DNA of 36,071 nucleotides from Chlamydiota bacterium (GTDB lineage: Bacteria; Chlamydiota; Chlamydiia; Chlamydiales; Rhabdochlamydiaceae): contig JABDDH010000006.1 in the NCBI GenBank assembly GCA_013287705.1, forward strand, positions 1 through 36,071, written 5' to 3'. The translations under genes were made by a program, and so were the position numbers. Of the stretch, positions 1 to 9,073 are shown in pieces; positions within the stretch are counted from its first letter, which is position 1; each line of letters opens with the position of its first letter. Under the pieces are notes generated by a model. It worked only from the letters and a program-made list of their open reading frames with translations, searched no databases and had not been told where the DNA came from.

Positions 1-582
1 GAACTTTACGAAATTCAAGCAGTTCAATTTGGCAGTTTTGCCCTGAAAAGTGGACTTATCTCCCCTATCTATATCGATATGCGACGCATTATCTCCTACC
101 CTTCGCTCCTCAAAAAAGTCGCAAAAAGCCTTTTTTCTAAAATCGAAAAACTCTCCTTTAACCGGATCTGCGGTGTGCCGTATGCAGCAGTCCCAGTAAC
201 AGCTGTCCTGGCCGCAGATCACAATCTACCAATGCTCATGTGTCGCAAAGAAGCAAAGACTTATGGGACAAAAAAACAGGTCGAAGGTGTCTATACGCCC
301 GGCGAAACTTGCCTCCTTATCGAAGATGTCATCTCATCAGGCGCAAGTATTTTAGAGACAGTGACAAGCTTAAAAAAAGAAGGGCTTCATGTCCATGATG
401 TTGCCGTCCTTGTCAATCGCGAGCAGCACGGCAAAGAGCGTCTTAAAAAAGAAGGCGTCACACTCCACGCCCTTTTTACTATCACAGAGCTCCTAAACAG
501 CTTAGAGCAGGCTGGAAAAATTGATCAGGCACAAATTGCAGAAGTGACAGCCTTCCTAAAAAACCCGAGCAACTTCCTTTAA
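1..582 (+). CDS. pyrE: orotate phosphoribosyltransferase, 5' end outside window
   Basis: Frame 1 is open from base 1 (ELYEIQAVQFGSFALKSGLISPIYIDMRR...) through the ORF listed at 79; PRPP-binding motif LLIEDVISSGAS is present. Confidence 0.85.
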   Translation, partial: ELYEIQAVQFGSFALKSGLISPIYIDMRRIISYPSLLKKVAKSLFSKIEKLSFNRICGVPYAAVPVTAVLAADHNLPMLMCRKEAKTYGTKKQVEGVYTPGETCLLIEDVISSGASILETVTSLKKEGLHVHDVAVLVNREQHGKERLKKEGVTLHALFTITELLNSLEQAGKIDQAQIAEVTAFLKNPSNFL

Positions 583-732
583 CTCGACTGTTTGGAGTCG
601 AGTTTTGCAAGATTTTGACTTTGAGTGGGTTGAAAATTTTGCAAAGTGGTTTAAAAAGCCATGAGCAAAACTTTCAACCCACTCAAAGTCAAAAGATTGT
701 GAAAATCGGCCCAAAAAATGTACAAAGTCGAG
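583..732. repeat. MITE-like palindromic element, family A, copy 1
   Basis: CTCGAC...GTCGAG termini; internal GACTTTGAGTGGGTTGAAAATTTTGC inverted repeat; flanking 5-bp direct repeat TTTAA (578-582 and 733-737); near-identical inverted copy at 15814-15971. Confidence 0.9.
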
Positions 733-737
733 TTTAA

Positions 738-2327
738 ATGAAAAACGAGATTCAAGAGGCGATCGCCAAGCGGCGCACCTTTGCCATTATCAGCCACCCT
801 GACGCCGGTAAAACAACACTTACCGAAAAGCTTCTGCTCTACTCCGGCATGATCCAGACAGCCGGTATGGTCAAAGGACGCAAAAATCGCAAAGCCGCAA
901 CGTCTGACTGGATGGCGATGGAACAAGAGCGAGGCATCTCCATCACCTCATCAGCCATGCAGTTTACCTATAAAGAGTGTATTATCAATGTTCTAGACAC
1001 ACCCGGCCACGAAGATTTTTCCGAGGATACTTATCGCACATTAACCGCTGCCGACTGCGCCATCATGGTCATCGACGCCTCAAAAGGGGTGGAAAAACAG
1101 ACGCGCAAACTCTTTGAGGTGTGCAGATTGAGACAAATTCCTGTCCTCACCTTTATCAATAAGATGGATATGCCAGGAAGAGAGCCGCTGGATCTGATGA
1201 CAGAGGTCGAAAATGTTTTGGCCATTCAATCTTATGCAATGAATTGGCCCATTGGAACAGGAAGAGACTTCCTGGGCGTTGTTGAGCGCAGTACAAACGA
1301 AGCGCTTTTTTTCACTAAAGTTTCAGCCGGTGGGGCTCAAAAAGCTGAAGTTGCGCGCGTTGCCCTAAACTCGGTTCAGGCTCAAGAAAAAATTGGCAGT
1401 TTATACAATGCTCTCTTAGGGGAACTAGATCTGTTAAAAGAAGCGGGCAACGCATTTGACAGGCAAGCCTTTTTAGATGGCGCGGTAACTCCTGTCTTTT
1501 TCGCCTCAGCGCTGACAAACTTCGGTGTTGAGCCCTTTTTTGATGCGTTTATTCATCTAGCGCCCTGCCCTCATGCAAGAGCCGCCAATCGCTTGGATGG
1601 AGAGGAAATTTTGATCGATCCTCTCACCCACTCCTTTAGCGGCTACATCTTCAAACTCCAAGCCAATATGGATAGACGCCACCGCGACAGCATGGCTTTT
1701 ATTCGTATCTGCTCGGGGAGATTCGATCGAGACCTTGTTGTCAAAAGCCATCGCCTCAATAAAGAGATTCGCCTCTCAAGGCCTCACGGCATGGTCGCAG
1801 GTGAGCGCACAACACTCGACATCGCTTATCCTGGCGATATTATTGGTGTCATTAACCCCGGCGTCTTTGCCATTGGAGACACCCTCTCATTGACCGGCGG
1901 CTTTAACTTTAAACCGCTTCCCTTTTTCCAACCCGAAATTTTTGCACGGCTCCACCCGAAAGACGTCGGTAAAAGAAAAGCTTTTGATAAGGGAATAGCC
2001 CAGCTGAGCAATGAAGGAGCCATTCAAATCCTGCAAGAGTCTCAAGCCGGCGGAGGGCTCATCTTTGCAGCAGTAGGGCAGCTCCAATTTGAAGTGATGC
2101 AGTACAGGCTTAGAGACGAGTATGGCGTTGATACGAGCCTATCCTTACTGCCCTACCAGTGTAGTGCCTGGATCATCGGGGATCTTTCAACCTTTACAAA
2201 ATCGACAAGCTCGCTGCTTGTAACCGATAAAGATGAACGCCCCATGATCCTCTGCACAAGCGTCTGGGACAAGCAGTACTGCGCCAAACAGAATCCCAAA
2301 CAGAGCCTTGTCGACTTACTACAATAG
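738..2327 (+). CDS. prfC: peptide chain release factor 3
   Basis: GTPase motifs SHPDAGKTTLTEKLL, DTPGHEDFSEDTYRTL, NKMD; RF3-like full-length architecture. Confidence 0.95.
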   Translation: MKNEIQEAIAKRRTFAIISHPDAGKTTLTEKLLLYSGMIQTAGMVKGRKNRKAATSDWMAMEQERGISITSSAMQFTYKECIINVLDTPGHEDFSEDTYRTLTAADCAIMVIDASKGVEKQTRKLFEVCRLRQIPVLTFINKMDMPGREPLDLMTEVENVLAIQSYAMNWPIGTGRDFLGVVERSTNEALFFTKVSAGGAQKAEVARVALNSVQAQEKIGSLYNALLGELDLLKEAGNAFDRQAFLDGAVTPVFFASALTNFGVEPFFDAFIHLAPCPHARAANRLDGEEILIDPLTHSFSGYIFKLQANMDRRHRDSMAFIRICSGRFDRDLVVKSHRLNKEIRLSRPHGMVAGERTTLDIAYPGDIIGVINPGVFAIGDTLSLTGGFNFKPLPFFQPEIFARLHPKDVGKRKAFDKGIAQLSNEGAIQILQESQAGGGLIFAAVGQLQFEVMQYRLRDEYGVDTSLSLLPYQCSAWIIGDLSTFTKSTSSLLVTDKDERPMILCTSVWDKQYCAKQNPKQSLVDLLQ

Positions 2328-2347
2328 ACCTCTTGCGTAATTACATT

Positions 2348-2519
2348 AGACTTCTTTCGAAACCCCATTTGTTTATTAAAATTGCCTTTTTTGGAATCTG
2401 TGGCGCCAAATTTTTCGAACATGTGCTCACACATGCTCGAAAAATTTGGTGCCACATCTCCACAAAAACCATCAATTTTTCTAAACAAAGCGAGTTTCGA
2501 AAGAAGTCTATTTGCTTGC
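2348..2519. repeat. MITE-like palindromic element, family B, copy 1
   Basis: AGACTTCTTTCGAAA...TTTCGAAAGAAGTCT termini with central CGCCAAATTTTTCGAACATGTG/CACATGCTCGAAAAATTTGGTG palindrome; homologous to 35360-35521. Confidence 0.85.
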
Positions 2520-2564
2520 TAAATTCGTTCTTTTCTCACGGATTTTTCAAGCAAAGCTAATTAC

Positions 2565-2745
2565 CTCGACTTTGCAACTTTTTGGGACCGCCTGCCTCGT
2601 CTATTTGCTCTTGGCCGTTTGGCTTATGGCCAAACTCGCTGATTTATTTTCTAAGGAAGGGGTTTTTAACCCCTTCCTTAGAAAATAAACAACGCCAAGA
2701 ACAAATATCTCGAGGCCTTCGGTCCCAAAAAGTTACAAAGTCGAG
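2565..2745. repeat. MITE-like palindromic element, family A-related, copy 3
   Basis: CTCGACTTTG...CAAAGTCGAG termini, CAACTTTTTGGGACC/GGTCCCAAAAAGTT subterminal repeat, central TTTATTTTCTAAGGAAGGGG hairpin, flanking 5-bp direct repeat ATTAC (2560-2564, 2746-2750). Confidence 0.8.
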
Positions 2746-2746
2746 A

Positions 2747-3685
2747 TTACGCAAGAGGTTCTAATAAGTGTTTTTTGCGAAACGGCTTTGGTCTCGCCTC
2801 TTTCATATAGGGGCGAACACGCTCCGCGTTGCGGCACGCCTCACTACAGCAACCAAGTAACTTCTCTGCACAGACAGGACAGCTCAAAAAGAGATTGTTG
2901 CACTCCATGTTGGCACAGTTATAGTAGACATCAGAGAGCGTCTCACAATGAGCACAGTGGGAGATGACCTCATCGTGACCATCTTCAGCAATGGGCACTG
3001 CCATCCGGTCATCAAAGACAAAGAGCTTCCCTCTCCAATGCTGACTCCCAACCTCTTTTCCGTACTTAATCACGCCGCCTTCTAATTGGAAGACTTGCTC
3101 AAAACCCTCTTTTTTCAAAAGAACTGAATAGAGCTCGCACCGAATCCCTCCCGTACAATACATCATGACCCGCGTTTTTTTCGGATCACGCGTCTCTTTA
3201 AGCTCGCGCGCCCACTCGGGAAATTGTCGAAATTTTTCCAAATTGGGCAGGTCTGCTCCCTCAAAGTGGCCAACTTCCCATTCATAATCATTGCGCACAT
3301 CTAAAAGAAGCGTCTCCTCTCCCTTTGTCTCTAGCATCTCCTTCCAGAGCTTGGGAGTTAGGCGCTCTCCACCATCGATAGGATCAACATTTTGATCAAG
3401 GGCTACCAGTTGCTCTCTGACTTTAACTGTCAGGCGCGGAAAAACGTGTTCGTGGTACTGATTCACCTTAAACTCCACTTTGCTAAAGCGCGAATCTTCA
3501 TGCATCCACTCTTGATAGGCGATAGAGTCGGCAATAGAGGCGCTCATCTGCCCATTAATCCCTTCATGTGAAATGTAGATGCGCGCTGTAACATCGCGAT
3601 CTTTAAAAAATTTCTTATGGCGACACACCTCAAGTTCTGGATCCTCAATCTTTACAAAATAGTAAAAAGCCAACACATGAATCAT
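2747..3685 (-). CDS. trhO: rhodanese-type tRNA uridine hydroxylase (UPF0176/YceA family)
   Basis: MIHVLAFYYF start, HEGINGQMS, rhodanese motif MYCTGGIRCE, Cys-rich C-terminal tail. Confidence 0.88.
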   Translation of the reverse strand: MIHVLAFYYFVKIEDPELEVCRHKKFFKDRDVTARIYISHEGINGQMSASIADSIAYQEWMHEDSRFSKVEFKVNQYHEHVFPRLTVKVREQLVALDQNVDPIDGGERLTPKLWKEMLETKGEETLLLDVRNDYEWEVGHFEGADLPNLEKFRQFPEWARELKETRDPKKTRVMMYCTGGIRCELYSVLLKKEGFEQVFQLEGGVIKYGKEVGSQHWRGKLFVFDDRMAVPIAEDGHDEVISHCAHCETLSDVYYNCANMECNNLFLSCPVCAEKLLGCCSEACRNAERVRPYMKEARPKPFRKKHLLEPLA

Positions 3686-3834
3686 CTTTTTCTCTCCTTT
3701 GGCAAAGAAGAATACACGCAACAGAAGCCTCAATCAACAGTAAATATTTATTTTAAAAAAAATAAGCCAATCGACCTTGTCTATAATTCAAGTCTGTTCT
3801 ATAATCCACAAATTCAACCGTGTTAGGAGTGAAA

Positions 3835-4455
3835 ATGGTTCGTTATACCGGCCCTAAAAACCGCATCGCCCGTAAATTTGGAGCAAACATCTTCGGACGC
3901 CTCCGCAATCCACTATTGCATAAAGCTAATCCGCCAGGGATGCACGCCGCCAAACGCAAAAAGAAATCCGACTTCGGAATGCAGCTCGAAGAGCAGCAAA
4001 AACTCAAAGCCGTCTATGGAATGATCAGCCGTAAGCAGATCGTTCGTTACTACCAAGAGGCAGAACGTTCTAAAGGCAATACGGCTCAAGCATTTATGGA
4101 ACGCCTCGAGTGTCGCTTAGACAATGTCGTTTACAGATTAAAATTTGGATCGACAATCTTTGCTGCACAACAGCTCGTCTCCCATGGCCACATCTTAGTT
4201 AATGGAAAAAAAGTCGACAGACGCTCCTTTATGGTACGTCCTGGGATGAAAATCTCTGTCAAAACAAAATCCCAACAACTGGGGGCTGTCAAGCAATCTT
4301 TAGAAATGGGATCTCGCGAAGTTCCAGAGTATTTAACTCTAGAAGCGGATAAGTTTTCAGGAGAATTAGTCACATCTCCACACCCAGATCAGATCCCGCT
4401 TTCGATTCCGATTAACATCCCGCTGATCTGCGAATTCTTAGCTCACACAAGCTAA
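3835..4455 (+). CDS. rpsD: 30S ribosomal protein S4
   Basis: MVRYTGPKNRIARKFGANIFGR..., S4 domain RLDNVVYRLKFGSTIFAAQQLVSHGHILVNGKKVD. Confidence 0.96.
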   Translation: MVRYTGPKNRIARKFGANIFGRLRNPLLHKANPPGMHAAKRKKKSDFGMQLEEQQKLKAVYGMISRKQIVRYYQEAERSKGNTAQAFMERLECRLDNVVYRLKFGSTIFAAQQLVSHGHILVNGKKVDRRSFMVRPGMKISVKTKSQQLGAVKQSLEMGSREVPEYLTLEADKFSGELVTSPHPDQIPLSIPINIPLICEFLAHTS

Positions 4456-4483
4456 GTAACTCAAGTTTCCTCCTTGTTTGTTT

Positions 4484-4512
4484 AAGGCAGCCCTCCGGCT
4501 GCCTTTTTTATT
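4484..4512 (+). terminator. Rho-independent terminator after rpsD
   Basis: AAGGCAGCC-CTCC-GGCTGCCTTTTTTA stem-loop plus T-run. Confidence 0.9.
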
Positions 4513-4613
4513 CAGGTGTAATTAAATGTTTTAGTTGATGAAAAGCACGACCATTTTTCTGTTATTTAAATTCAGTCTCATGCTATACTTATTAAAACAA
4601 ACAACTTAATTCA

Positions 4614-6566
4614 ATGGCTTCGATCAACAATCTTTTAGTGAGCGCTGCAGAACCAATACTTGTCTCCTCTGGCCCCAGAGCTCAAGCTTGCGCAAATAGC
4701 TTGTTGACGCGCGCGTCTTATCTTGCGCAATTACCTCTGACGCCTCTCTGGTCTGCTCTCCAGATCATCGCCTCTACTTGTATCATGGCCCTCTCCTGCG
4801 TAACCCTTGGTCAAGTCAAGTGGCTTTATCGAAAAAGCGAAGCAATTCACTCTTCGCGCATCGGCGCGCAGCATCTGATTGCAGCTCCCGTATTTAAAGC
4901 GCTCGGCGTTATCCGCCCTGCCTTTTGCACAATCCATAACAACGGCATGGAAGTCTTTGATCTGCAGGAAAATGGGCTGCTAACTCATAACGTACAAAAG
5001 ATTTTTAACCTGATTATCATCATTTCCCTTCAATTTGGTCCCCGTACTTATGGCCTCCTTCCTCACATCCTTGGTCGCATTACTGCACTATTTGCACTCG
5101 TTATTATTCCGATAGTTCGAGTCATTGATCTTGTGATTGGCCTCGGGGCACTTGTTGTTACCATTATTACCTGTGGCCAATTTCCGGAGGTGAATAAAGT
5201 CGCCTATCGAGGGTTACAAATCACAGGTATTATAGGCGATCTTTTTTGGGCGATCAACTTGTTAATCTCTCCCTATTCCGTCGCTTCATTGGCATGTGGC
5301 ATCTCCCTTTTGGGTGAATCAGCAACTCAAGTTATCTCAACAAAAGAGAGTATTGCAAATTACCCCCTCTTTCACTTAAAGCGTTTGACTGCAAACTTAC
5401 AAGGACACTCCAAGGTTAGCGCGAGCTTTTTGGAACAGAATCTAAAATCCGGGATCGGAATAGGTCCTGGCCCTAGTCAAGAATATCTTACAGATCTGAC
5501 TCTTGCACTCACGCGCACATACTCAGATCTCTTTAACTCAACTGGCGCACATCTTGCATCAGACCAAGAACTGGATCTAAATGGCAAGTACACAAGCGAA
5601 AGCGAAGCAAGACTTGTCTGTTACCGCCTAGGAGAACTCTTTGCCTGGGCAAGAAGAACTCGAAGACCGCTCGGCGACAGCTTCAGCCCTCTCTTATTTA
5701 AGATCCTGAGGGAAATGTCTGAACAAGAGGTGACGACCCCTCTTGAAACTGGCTCCTACCTGTCTCCTAAAGCCTTAACAGCTCTAGAAGAATTAATGTA
5801 CCCAAGGCTGTGCAACGAGCCTGTTTACAAACAAATCAGGGCTTTTCTACGTCTGCAAGCCCAGGCATATGACTCTGAACGTAAAGAGGGAGAGTCCCGC
5901 GACACACTGCTCAATATACTGTTTCCGGATAACCCGTATAATGCTGAAACTAGCATCCTAACTATCGAGCAACTCAGACAACAGTATCAGCGGTTCCGTG
6001 AGGGGCTTATTATGATCCTATTTCCAGAGACTTATGATGAACACCCAAACCTATCTAACGAAGAGCTTAACCCTCTGCTCATCGTCCATTTAAGAAAGAC
6101 TTTTGCAAGACAAGCTCGTTCGATCCAGTACATTGCCCAAGGAATGAAAGGAAAAGCCTTTTGGAACCTTGAAGATACAGCTCCTTCAGATCTTGCAGAA
6201 TCCATTCAAGGCGTCAACGCTGTTGATCGAGAGGCAATCATCGATCTGATCAGGGGTGATCAAACTGATTATTTGGAAGTTCAAGTTCAATGGTTAAAAG
6301 AGTGGCTAAGAGATGGGGCGACAAGAGATGACGAAGTTAGACTCTTCATCCGATTCATCGCAGGAAGCTCTGCATTAAAACGAGAGATGGGAATTACCAT
6401 TGCAGGGATCGGGACGATCTTGCCTAACGCCCACTCTTGCAGCCAAACACTCGATCTTCCACGTCAACCTATGAGTTCTGGCCCTCGCAGTAATAAGACA
6501 AAACCTGAGTTTATCAATCTGATGAAATACGTCATAGAGCAGCCACTCAATTACGGTTCACCATAA
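4614..6566 (+). CDS. hypothetical 650-aa protein with clustered N-terminal hydrophobic helices
   Basis: Long ORF with chlamydia-like bilobed hydrophobic segments; no family recognised by eye. Confidence 0.8.
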   Translation: MASINNLLVSAAEPILVSSGPRAQACANSLLTRASYLAQLPLTPLWSALQIIASTCIMALSCVTLGQVKWLYRKSEAIHSSRIGAQHLIAAPVFKALGVIRPAFCTIHNNGMEVFDLQENGLLTHNVQKIFNLIIIISLQFGPRTYGLLPHILGRITALFALVIIPIVRVIDLVIGLGALVVTIITCGQFPEVNKVAYRGLQITGIIGDLFWAINLLISPYSVASLACGISLLGESATQVISTKESIANYPLFHLKRLTANLQGHSKVSASFLEQNLKSGIGIGPGPSQEYLTDLTLALTRTYSDLFNSTGAHLASDQELDLNGKYTSESEARLVCYRLGELFAWARRTRRPLGDSFSPLLFKILREMSEQEVTTPLETGSYLSPKALTALEELMYPRLCNEPVYKQIRAFLRLQAQAYDSERKEGESRDTLLNILFPDNPYNAETSILTIEQLRQQYQRFREGLIMILFPETYDEHPNLSNEELNPLLIVHLRKTFARQARSIQYIAQGMKGKAFWNLEDTAPSDLAESIQGVNAVDREAIIDLIRGDQTDYLEVQVQWLKEWLRDGATRDDEVRLFIRFIAGSSALKREMGITIAGIGTILPNAHSCSQTLDLPRQPMSSGPRSNKTKPEFINLMKYVIEQPLNYGSP

Positions 6567-8155
6567 CTCCTATCAATGCGCACAAGAGCAAGCAACTCCC
6601 TTGCCTTGAAAAGCCACGCAGAGCCCATCGTCCCCACAAAAAAGAGAAGTGCTAGCAGGGTGAAGTGAAAGAGCTGATCGGTAAATGCGCGTGGAAACTC
6701 TTCTCCCCTCTCTCCCAAGAGCTGCGGCAGCGTCATATCCCCAACACAATAAGATCCAACAAGCGCCAAGATCGCCCCAATCATGGCACAAAGGACTGTC
6801 TTCAGCGATGGGCCAATCATCTGCCTTAAGGGAACTGCCACAACACGCTGCAACCTACTAACTAAAAACCAGAAGTTACACCAAGAGGCCACACTTGTCG
6901 CAAGGGCAATACTAAAAGCGCCCCAGCCGAGAAAAAAGACAAAATAGGCGTTGCAGAGCGTGTTGAGCCCAACGGCAAAAACCGCTCCCCACATCGGAAC
7001 CCGAAACTCTTTACGTGCATAAAATGCCGGCACAATGAGCAGAATCAGCACCGACGGTAAAAGACCGATGCTATAGCCCCATAAACAGAGCAGCGTCTCC
7101 ACTGTATCGTGTGCTGTAAAGTGGCCCCGACCATAAATCAAGTTAACAGAGGAGAGTCCCAAAACAAGAATCGCAAGGGTAATGGGGAAAATCAGAGTAA
7201 AGCTCCGGAGAATACCGCGCTGCACAAGTACCACATATTCTGCAAGGTTCCCTTGCTGCATCGAGCGCGACAGCTGGGGCAAGAGCGCAGCTGACAGGGC
7301 CACACCACAAAGAGCCAGGGGCAATTGCTGCAACCGTATCGCATACCAGAGGTGGGCCGGTCCCTCAGGAGTCGCTGCTCGCGCAAAGAGCGCATCGAGC
7401 GCACTGTTAATCTGTACCGCCCCCACACCCACAACGCTGAGCAGGATTGGCACAAGCAGGCGCCGCACATCAGATGAAAAAAGACGTGGCATTAACTTTT
7501 CGCGGAAATCGAGGTGGGAAGAGAGGTAACGCGATGCAAAGGGCCACGTAACCGAGCATTGAACCAAAAATGCAGAGACAATGGCACACGCAAGATACGG
7601 CATCGCTTGATGCGGATCAAGGTTGTAGAGAAAAAAAAGAGCCAAAATCCAGGTGAAATTACAGAAGGCCGGGGCAAAACTTGAAAGAAAAAATCTCCCA
7701 TGACACTGCAATAGAGCGCCAGAAAGACCATAGAGAGAAATAAAAATAATACTTGGAACCATAAGTAGGGTCAGAAAGAGAATTTCTTTCATCTCAACTG
7801 TCCATCCCCCCCACCGCATCATGACAAAAAGAATCCCCATGACAAGTATCGAAAAAAAAGAGAAAAAAAGAGCGAGTGAGTAGGCTAGGTCGCGAAAAAA
7901 AAGCGCCCCCTCTTTTGTTGAGGAGGAGCGGAGCGTCTCAAAATGGGGGATAAACGCTGTCGCAACACTCCCCTCCCCGAGCCTGCGAAAGAGGTTGGCA
8001 AAACGAAAAGCTACCATAAACGCTGCAAGGGCTGGATGGGCGCCAAAACAGAACGCCATCGCCATCTCGCGCCCAAGTCCGCTGATACGACTGAGCAGTG
8101 TCCCAGAAAAAAATCGAGACGCGCTACGAAAGAGGGTTTTTTCTGAATTTTGCAT
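6551..8155 (-). CDS. murJ: lipid II flippase MurJ (MviN family)
   Basis: GTLLSRISGLGREMAMAFCFG, FRFANLFRRLGEGSVATAFIPHF; multi-helix MOP-type sequence. Confidence 0.94.
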   Translation of the reverse strand: MQNSEKTLFRSASRFFSGTLLSRISGLGREMAMAFCFGAHPALAAFMVAFRFANLFRRLGEGSVATAFIPHFETLRSSSTKEGALFFRDLAYSLALFFSFFSILVMGILFVMMRWGGWTVEMKEILFLTLLMVPSIIFISLYGLSGALLQCHGRFFLSSFAPAFCNFTWILALFFLYNLDPHQAMPYLACAIVSAFLVQCSVTWPFASRYLSSHLDFREKLMPRLFSSDVRRLLVPILLSVVGVGAVQINSALDALFARAATPEGPAHLWYAIRLQQLPLALCGVALSAALLPQLSRSMQQGNLAEYVVLVQRGILRSFTLIFPITLAILVLGLSSVNLIYGRGHFTAHDTVETLLCLWGYSIGLLPSVLILLIVPAFYARKEFRVPMWGAVFAVGLNTLCNAYFVFFLGWGAFSIALATSVASWCNFWFLVSRLQRVVAVPLRQMIGPSLKTVLCAMIGAILALVGSYCVGDMTLPQLLGERGEEFPRAFTDQLFHFTLLALLFFVGTMGSAWLFKARELLALVRIDRSYGEP

Positions 8156-8206
8156 CTTGTACCTAAACTAGAGTATCCTCTACAATAACTCTTTTTTGGA
8201 ATAGAA

Positions 8207-9073
8207 ATGAAAAAACAGGATACAGAAAAGAGCCTCCTCATCGGCGCCCACACCTCGGCTGCAGGAGGAGTGCATAAAGCTCTCTTAGAAGGAGCAGCTA
8301 TTGGGGCAACAGCCATTCAATTCTTCACAAGCAACCAGCGCACATGGCTTAGCAAGCCCATTCCCGAAGCAGAAGTCGAACGTTGGAACCAATTCGTTGC
8401 CACAACTGGCATCCAGACGACAATGAGCCATGACAGCTACCTCATTAATTTGGGCAGCCCAGACCCTAACCTCCTCGCTAAAAGCCAAGACGCCTTTCAA
8501 GAAGAGATACAGCGCTGCCACCAGCTTGATATCACCTACCTGAATTTTCATCCCGGATCGGCAATCCAGAGCTCTGAAGATGAATGTCTTGCCCAGATTG
8601 TCGCAAGCATTGAGTCGATGACCTCTCTGATCAATCAAGGTAAAACGCGCTTACTCATCGAAGCAACAGCCGGGCAGGGAACATCTGTTGGCCATCGTTT
8701 TGAGCACTTAGGCTATTTGGTGGATCGGTTGAAAAAAAAGATTAACATCGGCGTCTGTATCGACACCTGCCACATCTTTGCTGCCGGCTACGACATCCGG
8801 ACCCCACAAGGATGGGAAGAGACCCTGAATCGCTTTAACAAAGAAGTGGGCCTGGAACATCTCTATGCGCTTCACGTCAACGACTCGTTAAAACCTCTTG
8901 GTTCGCACGCTGATCGCCACGCCGATCTGGGCAAAGGCGAAATTGGAATTGAGAGTTTTAAAGCGATGATGGCACATCCTGATCTGAGCCATGTTTTGAA
9001 AATTTTAGAGACCCCAGGCGGCCCTGCTGTCTGGAAAGCCGAGATTCAACTATTAAGGGACTTTGCGACATGA
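8207..9073 (+). CDS. nfo: endonuclease IV (AP endonuclease)
   Basis: [74 protein letters not shown]. Confidence 0.96.
   Translation: MKKQDTEKSLLIGAHTSAAGGVHKALLEGAAIGATAIQFFTSNQRTWLSKPIPEAEVERWNQFVATTGIQTTMSHDSYLINLGSPDPNLLAKSQDAFQEEIQRCHQLDITYLNFHPGSAIQSSEDECLAQIVASIESMTSLINQGKTRLLIEATAGQGTSVGHRFEHLGYLVDRLKKKINIGVCIDTCHIFAAGYDIRTPQGWEETLNRFNKEVGLEHLYALHVNDSLKPLGSHADRHADLGKGEIGIESFKAMMAHPDLSHVLKILETPGGPAVWKAEIQLLRDFAT

Larger units (their letters stand above)
2325..2763. repeat. composite nested MITE: degenerate family C element carrying family B and family A insertions
   Basis: Outer inverted termini TAG(A)ACCTCTTGCGTAAT at 2325 and 2763; internal fragment AAATTCGTTCTTTTCTC..GGATTTTTCAAGCAAAGCTAA matches family C copies at 31.5 and 32.8 kb. 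Confidence 0.75.

Noticed and set aside
2153-2560. ORFs 2153-2488(-) and 2333-2560(+) and the similar 35381-35575 ORF (shared ...CEHMFEKFGATDSKK...FNKQ..FRKKS)
   Set aside because: The similarity is fully explained by the family B repeat DNA; frames run into flanking sequence and no ribosome site is evident.
7182-7529. ORF on the plus strand opposite murJ
   Set aside because: Antisense shadow of a strongly supported murJ coding frame; the same applies to most other internal antisense ORFs in the track.
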